Counted from the first letter of the stretch, positions 26,701 to 35,818 are shown. The stretch: 64,000 nucleotides of DNA from Bacteroidetes bacterium UBA7662 (GCA_002483345.1 DLHS01000015.1:156473-220472), one strand, 5' to 3'. Translations and numbers: made by a program. Notes: a model not told the origin generated them from the sequence alone.

Positions 26701-29700
26701 ATTGAATGGTAACCATGTGCCCTATTTTACACATTTCGTGACCGAAACCATTCAGACAGGAGATAAGCCTTGTGAAGTAATCATCCATTCCGGAGAAGTT
26801 GACCCGGATCTGCTGGATAATGGATTGGTAGACCACCCTGTTAAGAGCAGACTTAAAGATTACAGTGCTGTAAGAATATGGAAAGCACCATACAGTGGTT
26901 ATATTAAAATAGAAGCACCTATTCAGCTGATTGAAGATCAGACCAAAGCCAGAAGTCAGAGCCTGTCAGTGGATGGTGTCCGGTATACGATTCAAAAAAA
27001 TGCGCAGGAATTACTGGTGAATACCATCGACAAGGATGATTATACTGTTCATTCGAATCTGATGTCTCCTGTGTATGTAAACAGAGGGGATGAAATTTAT
27101 TTCAGACTTCAGCCTAAGGCTAACAGAGACTTTGACGAAGTGTATTGGAGCCCGTCTATTTGTTACATTCAGACCACTGCAACGGGTCCTCTTTGGAATT
27201 CACATGTAGAAAATGAAGAAGATGAAGAAGAAGATCTGGAAGAAGAAGCCTCTGTACTCAAGTCAGACGACAATGAAGGGAAGAATATTTTCTGTTTTTC
27301 TGCGCAGGGAGATTTCCTGCTTTTGAGTGAGTATGAAAACATGATGCCTTTAACAGGTAAAATCAGGATACAGGGCAGCATTATCAATACCGGACTGAGT
27401 GACACCGTTAAATTTGCCATTATTCCTCAGAATGGTGCTGTTTATCTGAATCGTATACTCCTTCCACAATCGAACAATACTATCTGGATTGACACTATTT
27501 TATCGGTTACAGAAGACGATGTTGTGAAATTTCAGTTCCAGTGCAATTCTAAAATCAACCATGAAAAGTTGAAGGAAAGCTTCAGGGTGACCTATTATGA
27601 AATTGAATCGGTAACCGCTGACACCTCTAACGAAATGGAGAAAGCAGAATTCATTCCGGTAGTTACAAGAAGTCAATTGTTTACCCAGGTTGAAAAAGTT
27701 GCCTTCCCTCAAACCCTCAGCAGTACCGGGTCGCTGACGATTCATCCCAGAATTAATTTTGTGTCGTCGTATACCGGAACCTACAATGGTTTTATGGTAT
27801 TTACCTTAAAAAGTGACGGAGCTGTGGTAGGGGAAAAGGTTATTGAATTCCAGAACAATGTGATGGTTGGGGATACAGTGTTAACCTGCACCATTTCAAA
27901 TGGTTCAGATTTATACTTTGAGTGGCAAATCCCAAATACGGAACTTAGCAATCAGATCCAGTATGCAGGGGCCAAGGTCGTCCATAATTCTACCACTTCC
28001 TATGTGCTGGCCGGGGTATATGCAACCATTCCGGAAGCCCTGATGAAATATGGGCATATGTACAATGGATGGGGACAGTTTGGGTATAACGGATCTGTAA
28101 CAGATCCGATCAATCAATCGCTGCTGCAGGTGACTCAGGCGTTTAATGACCCCAACAACATACCTCAGGTAAACGTAACCTATGCAACAGATCCTGCAAC
28201 GGCCATGTCAGACCAATCCTATGCCGATGTGCTGGATGCCCCGTTCCAAAAAATGAATGCAGATCTGGATTCTGCCATGTACAGGGGATTTGGTGAGTTA
28301 ACTTCTGTGGGAAAGACCATTCAAAGTAATATGCTGCCCAAAAGTGTTTATCATTCAGAGATAACAGAATCTCCTATTGTTGTAAGTACCAATATCTACG
28401 AGAAAAAAGCACCCATTAAGGAAACCAAAGGCGACAGCTGGAATCTGGGCTTCTCCGTATCCGGGCCCTCCATTTTTAATGCAGGCGGCAGCTGGTCAAT
28501 AGGATCCTCTACCACTTCCTTGGACTATATGGATTTGAACGGGGATGGCTATCCGGACAATGTGTCAGAAACAAAAACGCAGTTCAGTACCCCGCAGGGT
28601 GGGCTGGGAGACGGCAGTGTTTCACATATAGTAGCAGGGGAATACCAAGGCACCTCACATGTCAGCTTCTATTCTATCAGTGCCAATACCGGGGGCAGAT
28701 CGGTTAAGAATCTGAAATTGCCTTATTCAGGTATCAAGGGAACCGCCAATACACTTGAAGTAACATCCACCGTTGGTGGAAATGTTGCTATCGGCAACAA
28801 CACAATTAAGACTGTTTTCATGGATTATAATGGAGATGGTTTGCCCGATAAGCTTACAAATGATGGAAACATCTTCCTTAATATAGGCTATTCCTTTTTG
28901 CCTTTTCAGGCATGGGCTATACCTGAAATGGATACAAGCCAAAGCTTTTCAAAAGCGGCTTCCTGGCAGTTGTCCGATACCAATAATTTTCAGAATAAAG
29001 TACCCATGGATAAGGGTGAAAATAGCTGGAGCGTTGGTTTGAATGCCAGCAAAGGCACTTCTACAAACTATAAATTCCCTGTTGATATAAACGGAGACGG
29101 CTTAATTGATTTTGTAAATCAGGATGGGGATGATGTTTATTTTTATATCAATACAGGTACACAGACTGTCGTCCTGGACAACTCGGAGGATTATTTTGCG
29201 AAACGCAGTACCTCCTTTTCACTCAGTGGTTCCGGTGCGGCTACATTTGGAATGAACTTTTTTTTAGGACTGAAAGGGGGAGCTACCGGTAACCTGACAC
29301 TTTCCTATGCCAAATCAATAGAAAAGAGCCAGTTTATCGATGTGAACGGTGACGGATTGCCTGATTTTGTGTACTACGACGAGCACTCGAATACCTCCAA
29401 AGTAAAATATTCAAATCTTCAGAAAGTTAATCTCCTGTACAATGTACAGACTAATCTGGGTAATTCGGTTAACTGGGATTATGCGTTTGATCCGCCGACC
29501 CACAACAACCCGAACGGCAATTGGGTCATGTCAGCGCTGGAGGAATACGACGGATACCCGGGAGACGGCGGAGATTATAAGTACTTTGCCTTCAGCTACC
29601 ACGATGGCTTTTACAACCGTTATGAAAGGGCTTTCTGGGGGTATGATTCTGTGGTAACCATGCAAATGATGGGAAGCTCAATAAACCATCGCTACAGCGT

Positions 29701-32700
29701 AGAAAAGTATCACAATACGGATTTTACCTTTAAAGGAATAAAATACTTCAGCGGTACCTACGCGGCCAATGGAGATAAGTTTCAGGAGACGCATTACAAT
29801 TATCAGAAGACGGAAATAGCCACTGGTCAGGCTGTTATCCCCGCTCAGGAGCATTGTTTCGGGGTATATTACCCTGCGCTGGCCTCCAGTGACGCTTATC
29901 TTTTCGACGGAAATACAACAGCTCAGATACACACCCGCAAAGAGTTTACCTATGGCGCGTTCGGAAACGTAGTTACTTATGTGAACAAAGGTGATATGGC
30001 GACTACGACCGATGATTTGTCGACCCAAATAACCTACAAGACACCCGATCTGGCTTTAAACCTGGTCAGCCTGGCGGAAGAAGTCAAAGTTTTGAATGGC
30101 GCAACCCTGTTGAAACAAACCAACGCTCAATACAACGCCACCACGGGTTTAATGACCAAAGTGATCCATAAAATTGATGGTTCAACCAATGCGGAGCATG
30201 ATTACAGCTACGATGCCTACGGAAACGTTTCTGTTCATACTTTTCCCCCTAACCACAACAGCGAAGTGTATGAGCTTGCCTATGAATACGAAACCGTTAC
30301 AAATTCATATGTGAGTAAGATAACGGATGTATTCGGTCTGGAATCAAACTTTACCTATGACTACAGATACGGAAAGCCAAGCCTGAGCACCGATGCGTCC
30401 GGGAATACGATCGGATATTATTATGATAAAATGGGGCGACTGCAATGTGTAATAGGACCAAACGACTGGTCGGTTACCAACGGTTACTCGATAAGATTTG
30501 AGTACACCGATTCATTGGTCACCTCATTCGCGTTTCCGGGAGAAATACTGTGGGTTACGGCCTCCAGGAGGGACCCACAGTTCGTCAGCAATCGTTTTAT
30601 AAAACACAGTGCCTATGACCCCATGGGTAAACATGTGCAGAGCAAGGAATTGAAGCTTGTAACTACTTCCGGCAGCCAGAATTATGTATTTGTGATTTCC
30701 GGCTGGGTTGTTTACGATGATCTCGGAAGAGCAATCGAAAACTATTACCCTACCTCGCAAGCGTATGGAAGTGGTTTTGATTTTGCTGTGAGTACTACCC
30801 CCGATACTGAATCACCGACTGTTACCTACTTTGATGTGTTTGACCGGCCGACTAAAATTATCACCCCTGACCAGGAAGAAACGAATCTTTCCTATGGTTT
30901 CGGCCTTGACTTCAACAGCATCAAACGGACCAAAGAACTGGTAGAAGACGCCGAAGGAAATGAAACCTATGTCCTGAAGGATGCCTTTGGCAGACAGATC
31001 CAGATGGTGCGACCCTATACCAATACGACTAAGTTTACCTATAATGCTTTAGGGAACCTGTTACTGTCGAAAGACCCTGAAAATAATACGACCAATTATA
31101 CATACGACTTGCTCGGGAGGCTTAAGACACGCGTGCATCCTGATGCCGGTACAAATACTCTCAGCTACGACCCCTTGGGTAATCTGATTTCGGAACAGCA
31201 TGAAATGCTCTACGGCAGTTCCCAATACATAACGCATGCCTATGAGTATAACCGCAGAAAAGAAACGCATTACCCGGTAAGACCCGTGAATGATATTTAT
31301 TATGAATACGGCCAGAGCGGAAATGATCTGGGCAAAGTTGTTAAAATTCAGGATGGGGCCGGGGTGCATGCCATGGCGTATGGCACACTGGGAGAAGTGG
31401 TCAGTAAAACCTCTACCATCGTAGTTCCCGGTGGAGGTGCTTATACTTTCGGAATGGCGTTCGAGTATGATTTCTGGGGAAGGATAGTGAATATAACCTA
31501 TCCCGATGGTGAACTGGTGAATTATACCTATAACCCAACCGGTGAGCTGATTGCTGTAAATGGCACAAAACCAGGCCATACAACTAAAAACTATCTGTTT
31601 GCGGCTCATTATGATAAGTTTGGTGCAAAAACAGCCACTATCAAAGGGGATGGGTCGGTACAGGAATACGAGTATGACCCGGAAACCAGGAGGCTTTCCA
31701 AATACTATCTCCGGCTTCCTTTGGGAGGTAGTGTTTCAACAGTTACAAATGTTACCTATACCTACGACAAAGTCGGAAACATTGTGGGAATCGGGAATAT
31801 TGCCTCCGGTGCAAATGATTATGGGATTGGCAGTACATTCAGCTACTCCTATGGCTATGATGATCTGTACAGACTGACTTCTTCCGATGGGTCAACGGGG
31901 AGGGATGATTCCTACTATCAAATGGCCCTGCAATATTCACCATCCGGCAATATCTTATCCAAGATTACAGATGCCGGCAGGTCATTGGGAGGTGTTCAGT
32001 CAGTTGTAAACACCAACAATGAGTATAGCTACGGTGGAGCGCATACTGTAGGTACAGTTTATGAAACCTACGGCGGCGGCCCTCCTCCCTTGAATTATGG
32101 CTGGGATGTGAATGGCAACATGGTTTATGCAGAGCAATACAATCCTGATTATGGACAATTTGGCAGAGAAATGTGCTGGAATGAGCGGAATGAACTGATT
32201 GCTTCAAGAGACCAAATTCCCGATGGTTACGTAAGCAAGTATTTTTACGACGGGGCAGGGGAACGGGTCTGGAAATTTTCAGGACAAACCATCCACGTTT
32301 CCAACAATGGTGTACCTACTTCTACCATTTCTCATGTAAATCTGAACCTGACCACCCTTTACCAGAGTCCGTATATGACTATCAACGACGAGGGGTATAC
32401 CAAACATTATTACACCGAAAGCGACCGGATCGCGAGCAGGATAGGCGGTGGTTTTCAAAACAGCCTGGTAGGGCTCGGGGATAATGTTGAGGGCATAGGG
32501 GAGTTTCATTATGGCACATTTGCCAACACGCTTTATACCAATCTGGTGGAAGATATTGCCTGTGTAGGCCTGGGTGAAGAATACATCGTATATGAGGCTC
32601 CGTTGGGAATAATTGACGAACTTTCGGGTAAGAACCTTACCGAAAACGACGTGTACTTTTACCACAAAGACCATTTGGGTTCAAGTTCCTATATGACCGA

Positions 32701-33586
32701 TGGCTCAGGTTACCCGACCGAGCACAGGCAGTACATGCCTTTCGGGGAAGATATGGTGTACGAGGCCAACAGTTCCAGTTACTACACCCCCTATACCTTC
32801 TCCGCCAAGGAGCGGGATATGGAAACATCCTTCAGCTACTTCGGCGCCAGGTATTATGACGCGGGTTTGAGTATCTGGCTGAGTGTGGATCCGATGAGTG
32901 ATAAGTATCCGAGTCTCTCTCCCTATAACTACTGTGCCTGGAATCCGGTGATGTTTATTGACCCGGATGGTAGACAAATTGATAATTATAGCGTGGATGA
33001 AGGCGGTAATATTAAATTTGAATCTGCTGCCCCGGGACCTGATGTATTACACACAAAAAAGAATTGGGATAATGGAGTTAAGGACAAAGGTCAAACGGTG
33101 AATGATAAAAGCCTGCTACCTCAACTAGCAAAAGAAAGAAGTGATTTTACCATGAAAGATTTTAGGGGTGATGTCCATAAGGGGAGCTATGGTGTCACAA
33201 CTAACACGCAAGATGCTGCAAAGGTATTTGAATTTGTATCCAAGAATTCTGATGTGGAATGGACACTTGAGATGTATAAGGGGGACAAAAATTTTCTTGG
33301 TACAAATCACAGTTCTGACGGAGTAAAAAGTGGTTTTAACGTAAATGGGCTGGGATTAAATGTATTAAACCTCAGAATTGATATCCATTCACATCCTGGT
33401 ATATCACCAAAAGATGATGTGGCTTCCACTTTTAATGGTGGTGATGTTGGGCGAGCGGGAAATATTACTAAACAGTTCCTTAAGGCAGGATATGGATATG
33501 ATAAGTTGCCAAAATTTCAAGTTTATAGACCGCATGTGGCGAAGCCACATTATTTTACATATGATGCCTGGACACCAAGACTTTGA
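23726..33586 (+). CDS. giant SpvB/FG-GAP/RHS-repeat polymorphic toxin with JAB-like C-terminal tip
   Basis: The 3286-residue protein has an N-terminal hydrophobic export-type segment. At about 460-520 lies the SpvB/TcaC-type start (DGSVRLSYPI, GWAGVGWDLNTP). FG-GAP/VCBS calcium-loop repeats of the D.(N/D)GDG.PD type sit near 890, 972, 1603, 1699, 1787 and 1872. YD/RHS repeats follow (about 2150-3000), then the RHS core (FGARYYD near 3043, WLSVDP, ending DPDGR at 3079-3083). The variable tip, about 3084-3286, carries a JAMM-type metalloprotease motif: His3221-Ser-His3223-Pro, Ser3227, Asp3230, with a candidate Glu in WTLEM upstream. JAB-like toxin domains are proposed to cut ubiquitin-like isopeptide bonds. 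The shell would encapsulate the tip as in BC-component/Rhs cocoons. No T9SS signal is present; the export route is not evident. Toxicity is inferred. Confidence 0.88.
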   Translation: MKKSYYAINFPVLFILLSLFHLLFEPRTSREGIEGKPATVGLSQNDVTTGSILPGQKPLVQQMPPREKTGKTTDDVPKLINPVSGFIGLDSIHTSDNPVDNVFYFEVSESDLENRTHALLKYKVYGLGSPVSVPKSLNNEPSTGGTMITAKAAWSDFSEYLSISQLRPGRNAVRFTVPDDYRLGYYVKDVKIAFDDSLEKTSDVTYSFGEQIFYAEEHLYLKGYVKEEVKSLLVNGMPVNIFKGLFEFSGKVGTDIPGELPVEILYENGKKTIENLKVEVLEGSSIQSEDFQIVNATFRVPATEKFTWVFEGMELSGNRKALNNVPDLYASALRGKDMPALKQGMINVTAGAQGYRLLPHNAVFSENLDLRIQIDTNKIPIGYSPADVRTFYFDETSNAWVVLPKTRNTASVLWASAVTNHFTDFINAIIKSPELPANLAHTSTSLSDIETPNPHENVSMIAAPTAQQDGSVRLSYPIIVPPGRKGLQPGLSLNYSSNHSNGWAGVGWDLNTPVISVDSRFGVPRYSSTHETEGYLMNGEELMASVTGALIHRTAFVARYGGSTKEFFPRVEGEFNKISRKGSGPGSYWWEVIDKNGTTYYYGKKSSQSGAHADYTLTDDNGNIARWFLAEIRDLNGNFVSYDYTLVQHSGYPGDNNMGKQKYLSSIQYTGHGSTPGKYTVEFLRNTHSQTRGDVFVNARNGFKEVTADLLTQIKVKYDGNLIRSYFLKYKTGGYSKSLLCMVVQTNEDETGLGYLNTLEQVCDMPTENIQVPEYYKIHKFDYHGMPEELFSEPVEFAGNASSIGDLSVSSFSNLVSLVKTTTQFSIEQLMPGVLFNPQKHVLSMSQDVGFGGGLGIYFGVGKTNTKNFSIGGSYNLAGNWNATQTLLMDIDGNGIPDRVFKNGNYIYYQPITIANGIPTLGLSELISGLPALNKSLTVSHSVGLQGVAPFNAASGHVGYSWSNTQLKKYFTDVNADGLVDFIEEGKVHFNKLNGNHVPYFTHFVTETIQTGDKPCEVIIHSGEVDPDLLDNGLVDHPVKSRLKDYSAVRIWKAPYSGYIKIEAPIQLIEDQTKARSQSLSVDGVRYTIQKNAQELLVNTIDKDDYTVHSNLMSPVYVNRGDEIYFRLQPKANRDFDEVYWSPSICYIQTTATGPLWNSHVENEEDEEEDLEEEASVLKSDDNEGKNIFCFSAQGDFLLLSEYENMMPLTGKIRIQGSIINTGLSDTVKFAIIPQNGAVYLNRILLPQSNNTIWIDTILSVTEDDVVKFQFQCNSKINHEKLKESFRVTYYEIESVTADTSNEMEKAEFIPVVTRSQLFTQVEKVAFPQTLSSTGSLTIHPRINFVSSYTGTYNGFMVFTLKSDGAVVGEKVIEFQNNVMVGDTVLTCTISNGSDLYFEWQIPNTELSNQIQYAGAKVVHNSTTSYVLAGVYATIPEALMKYGHMYNGWGQFGYNGSVTDPINQSLLQVTQAFNDPNNIPQVNVTYATDPATAMSDQSYADVLDAPFQKMNADLDSAMYRGFGELTSVGKTIQSNMLPKSVYHSEITESPIVVSTNIYEKKAPIKETKGDSWNLGFSVSGPSIFNAGGSWSIGSSTTSLDYMDLNGDGYPDNVSETKTQFSTPQGGLGDGSVSHIVAGEYQGTSHVSFYSISANTGGRSVKNLKLPYSGIKGTANTLEVTSTVGGNVAIGNNTIKTVFMDYNGDGLPDKLTNDGNIFLNIGYSFLPFQAWAIPEMDTSQSFSKAASWQLSDTNNFQNKVPMDKGENSWSVGLNASKGTSTNYKFPVDINGDGLIDFVNQDGDDVYFYINTGTQTVVLDNSEDYFAKRSTSFSLSGSGAATFGMNFFLGLKGGATGNLTLSYAKSIEKSQFIDVNGDGLPDFVYYDEHSNTSKVKYSNLQKVNLLYNVQTNLGNSVNWDYAFDPPTHNNPNGNWVMSALEEYDGYPGDGGDYKYFAFSYHDGFYNRYERAFWGYDSVVTMQMMGSSINHRYSVEKYHNTDFTFKGIKYFSGTYAANGDKFQETHYNYQKTEIATGQAVIPAQEHCFGVYYPALASSDAYLFDGNTTAQIHTRKEFTYGAFGNVVTYVNKGDMATTTDDLSTQITYKTPDLALNLVSLAEEVKVLNGATLLKQTNAQYNATTGLMTKVIHKIDGSTNAEHDYSYDAYGNVSVHTFPPNHNSEVYELAYEYETVTNSYVSKITDVFGLESNFTYDYRYGKPSLSTDASGNTIGYYYDKMGRLQCVIGPNDWSVTNGYSIRFEYTDSLVTSFAFPGEILWVTASRRDPQFVSNRFIKHSAYDPMGKHVQSKELKLVTTSGSQNYVFVISGWVVYDDLGRAIENYYPTSQAYGSGFDFAVSTTPDTESPTVTYFDVFDRPTKIITPDQEETNLSYGFGLDFNSIKRTKELVEDAEGNETYVLKDAFGRQIQMVRPYTNTTKFTYNALGNLLLSKDPENNTTNYTYDLLGRLKTRVHPDAGTNTLSYDPLGNLISEQHEMLYGSSQYITHAYEYNRRKETHYPVRPVNDIYYEYGQSGNDLGKVVKIQDGAGVHAMAYGTLGEVVSKTSTIVVPGGGAYTFGMAFEYDFWGRIVNITYPDGELVNYTYNPTGELIAVNGTKPGHTTKNYLFAAHYDKFGAKTATIKGDGSVQEYEYDPETRRLSKYYLRLPLGGSVSTVTNVTYTYDKVGNIVGIGNIASGANDYGIGSTFSYSYGYDDLYRLTSSDGSTGRDDSYYQMALQYSPSGNILSKITDAGRSLGGVQSVVNTNNEYSYGGAHTVGTVYETYGGGPPPLNYGWDVNGNMVYAEQYNPDYGQFGREMCWNERNELIASRDQIPDGYVSKYFYDGAGERVWKFSGQTIHVSNNGVPTSTISHVNLNLTTLYQSPYMTINDEGYTKHYYTESDRIASRIGGGFQNSLVGLGDNVEGIGEFHYGTFANTLYTNLVEDIACVGLGEEYIVYEAPLGIIDELSGKNLTENDVYFYHKDHLGSSSYMTDGSGYPTEHRQYMPFGEDMVYEANSSSYYTPYTFSAKERDMETSFSYFGARYYDAGLSIWLSVDPMSDKYPSLSPYNYCAWNPVMFIDPDGRQIDNYSVDEGGNIKFESAAPGPDVLHTKKNWDNGVKDKGQTVNDKSLLPQLAKERSDFTMKDFRGDVHKGSYGVTTNTQDAAKVFEFVSKNSDVEWTLEMYKGDKNFLGTNHSSDGVKSGFNVNGLGLNVLNLRIDIHSHPGISPKDDVASTFNGGDVGRAGNITKQFLKAGYGYDKLPKFQVYRPHVAKPHYFTYDAWTPRL
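32876..32892 (+). repeat. RHS-core copy of 17-bp repeat shared with orphan module
   Basis: TGGCTGAGTGTGGATCC, encoding W-L-S-V-D-P, is identical at 34485-34501 in the displaced C-terminal module 1.6 kb downstream. Direct orientation would allow exchange of tips by homologous recombination. Confidence 0.75.
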
Positions 33587-33601
33587 ATTAAACTAAAACT
33601 G

Positions 33602-34450
33602 ATGAAATCGATCTACAACATATTGTACGCAAGTATAATTTTTACCTGTTTGATGTCTTGTAAAAATGAAAACAGGGAGACTAATTTACCAGACAAAGAG
33701 ACCGAATTTAAGATTGATTCTATTATAAGTCTATTTGATTTGAGTGCTGATTATTTCAATGCTCGGGATGATTCAGATTTTTCATTCTCTTCAATCGATA
33801 ATAATGTGAAGATCACCTTTTCTTCAATTAAGAAAGCTGAGTATATAGTATTCCTTTTGGATAATATAGAAAAAATGCGTTTGCATACCAAGACTGGAAG
33901 AGTAAATGAAAACTTGGGCGGTCAAGTAAACAGGGATGATAGTTGTCTAATATTTTCTCAAGATGGAACTGAAAAGTATCGTATTTGTGATGGGTTTCCT
34001 GATTTTCACGGAGGAACAGTCCTATACGGTGATGAACTAGAGAAGTATATTCTGTTACATTGTAAGGGATTTGAATTTGCAACGACTAAAGTAGTGTCTA
34101 GAGATTTATGGGAAACGGAATTGGAATTGCCCTATATTTCAAGAGTTAGTCCTAACAAGAAGTTGCTAATTGCAACGGAATACCCTATGCATTACGGCAA
34201 TCTTGTTGGGGAAACTTTATTTTCGCAATTTGGAAGGCTCTATGTGTATAGAGTTGAGGATAATAATCTATTGAAGTCCTACGATTCTTTTAGAGTGCAT
34301 AATAGGAATCGACAACAAGAATATTTGCTAAGCTCTGTTAGTATGCCCTTTTTTAGTTCCGATAATGAACTTTATGCAATACTGACTATATATGAAAATG
34401 GCGAGTTAAATTTCAACAAGAAATTTTACATAAAAATTAGTATAAATTAG
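33602..34450 (+). CDS. lipoprotein of unknown family, candidate immunity protein
   Basis: The 282-residue protein has a signal peptide and lipobox ending at a Cys near residue 20 (CLMSC), then an Asn/Asp/Glu-rich linker. The rest is beta-rich with no family I recognise. The gene begins 15 bp after the stop of the giant RHS protein, the standard place for the immunity gene of a polymorphic toxin. The DNA is visibly poorer in G+C than the RHS core, like the toxin tip itself, so tip and lipoprotein probably arrived together. An envelope-anchored immunity protein would fit a toxin met in the periplasm. This role is inference from position and composition. Confidence 0.7.
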   Translation: MKSIYNILYASIIFTCLMSCKNENRETNLPDKETEFKIDSIISLFDLSADYFNARDDSDFSFSSIDNNVKITFSSIKKAEYIVFLLDNIEKMRLHTKTGRVNENLGGQVNRDDSCLIFSQDGTEKYRICDGFPDFHGGTVLYGDELEKYILLHCKGFEFATTKVVSRDLWETELELPYISRVSPNKKLLIATEYPMHYGNLVGETLFSQFGRLYVYRVEDNNLLKSYDSFRVHNRNRQQEYLLSSVSMPFFSSDNELYAILTIYENGELNFNKKFYIKISIN

Positions 34451-35255
34451 GCTGTGTGTTTTTAAGTCCAATTCCGTGCAGATGTGGCTGAGTGTGGATC
34501 CACTTACTGATCATCCAGATCAAATTGGTTGGAATCCATACCATTATAATTTTTATAGTCCAGTAATGTATGTTGATCCGGATGGGAGGTGTCCAACTTG
34601 TGAGACAGGTGAGGAAGCGAAAGTAATTTACGCGCAGGGGGCAATTGTGGAGAATCAGAATGGGAAATGGCAATTTGATAATGGGGATTGGATAGATATG
34701 AATGCTACGTCAATTTCTCAAAATGCTAATTCAAATATGGGAGTGACGGATTTTACCAACGCTAACTTTGCTCTTACTACAGGTGGTGAACTCTATGGAT
34801 TACTAGAGGGGATTGTAGCAGGTGAGGATTATTGGCTTGGTCAGAATGGAAAGTATTACAGTAATATGACTGGTCGCGAACCTAATCAATATACAGGTAG
34901 TCGAACAGCCGCAATAAATACTGCTCAAAATTATAGATTAGCCGGGAGAGTAACAGTAGCTGGTTCAGTGCTTCTAGGTGGTTATGCTACTTATGAGGGT
35001 TATGTTGCAGATGGGGGGCAGTTTGGATATAATGCTCAGGTAGCTGCAATTAGTACTACGGGAGGAATTATTGGAGGAATGGCAGGAGCTAAAGGTGGGG
35101 CACTTGTTGGTGCTGGAGTCGGGGTATGGTTTGGAGGAGTTGGGGCACTTCCTGGAGCTGTTATTGGAGGGTTTATAGGAGGAATAGCAGGTAGTATAGG
35201 AGGTGGATATGCGGGAGAAGGTGCTGTTAATTATTACCATGGACGCGGGTATTAA
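34446..35255 (+). pseudogene. orphan RHS C-terminal module with glycine-zipper tip (displaced cassette)
   Basis: The frame is open from 34446 and the first possible start is GTG at 34476, giving 259 residues. No ribosome-binding site or promoter is visible, so it is probably silent. It opens abruptly inside an RHS core: W4-L-S-V-D-P...DPDGR at 34-38, parallel to residues ending at 3083 of the large protein, and nothing before WLSVDP resembles an RHS core. The tip (39-259) is different from the JAB tip: a polar part, then a glycine-zipper region at about 196-250 (GGIIGGMAGAKGGALVGAG and similar), as in pore-forming or membrane-inserting toxins. This is the arrangement of orphan rhs modules that can replace the active tip. 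Confidence 0.75.
34485..34501 (+). repeat. orphan-module copy of the 17-bp RHS-core repeat
   Basis: Identical to 32876-32892 and in the same orientation. It marks the left edge of the homology between the displaced module and the full-length gene. Confidence 0.75.
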
Positions 35256-35267
35256 CATTAATTAATC

Positions 35268-35780
35268 ATGATTGAGAAAATGGAACTTTGGTTGAACATT
35301 GTACACTATTGCATTTACAAAGTGGATTGTTGGGTTCACAAGGTAATTAACAAGCTAAATCCGTTAGTTCTGATTGGGAGAATACCAGCAATAAAAAGAA
35401 AGTTTGAAGAGCAGGGGACGACTCATCAAGATGTAGTTAATAAAGTTTGGACAGATAGGCGTTTTGGCTTTGGTATAATGGTATCAGGTGGCGCTATTGT
35501 TGTTGGATTAACATTTTTGATCTGGGGCGGTATAAGTACGGTTTTAGGACTTTTGGAAGTCTATTTTCTAGTTAAACCAGTATATGTTACTTCTTACGCT
35601 TTGATGTCTTTTTTAATATGTCATTTTTTAGTCTTTCGCCAAGAAAAATATGTCAGATACTTCAAAATGTTAGATGAGAAATCAAAAGGAGAGAAGTGGG
35701 CGTATACATTATTGTCACTTCTGTTTATAATGGGTTCTGTTATTCTTTGGTTATTCAGCTTTAGATTTTTTCCAAATTAA
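35268..35780 (+). CDS. small membrane protein, candidate immunity partner of the orphan tip
   Basis: The family of this 170-residue protein is not recognised. It has three or four hydrophobic segments (about 67-92, 95-122 and 145-166) and a basic, aromatic N-terminus (residues 1-60). It starts 12 bp after the orphan RHS module. A polytopic membrane protein is what one expects to protect against a glycine-zipper, membrane-acting toxin. Low G+C matches its neighbours. The role is inferred from position and topology only. Confidence 0.65.
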   Translation: MIEKMELWLNIVHYCIYKVDCWVHKVINKLNPLVLIGRIPAIKRKFEEQGTTHQDVVNKVWTDRRFGFGIMVSGGAIVVGLTFLIWGGISTVLGLLEVYFLVKPVYVTSYALMSFLICHFLVFRQEKYVRYFKMLDEKSKGEKWAYTLLSLLFIMGSVILWLFSFRFFPN

Positions 35781-35795
35781 TAATGATTACCTGAA

Positions 35796-35818
35796 ACACT
35801 CGCGTTTAGCGGAGGTGT
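35796..35818. repeat. hairpin overlapping a Shine-Dalgarno-like site
   Basis: ACAC-TC-GC (35796-35803) faces GC-GGAG-GTGT (35809-35818), an imperfect hairpin that places the GGAGG at 35811-35815, 7 bases before the ATG at 35823, in its 3' arm. It could mask the ribosome-binding site; it may equally be the edge of a dispersed repeat. Confidence 0.4.

Noticed and set aside
23726..33586. T9SS C-terminal sorting domain on the giant RHS protein
   Set aside because: The C-terminus is the JAB-like tip, and no PNP...G.Y/F type sorting domain follows.
34446..35255. Assembly artefact creating the orphan RHS tip
   Set aside because: The shared sequence is only 17 bp and the flanking DNA differs on both sides; a mis-joined copy would show longer identity.
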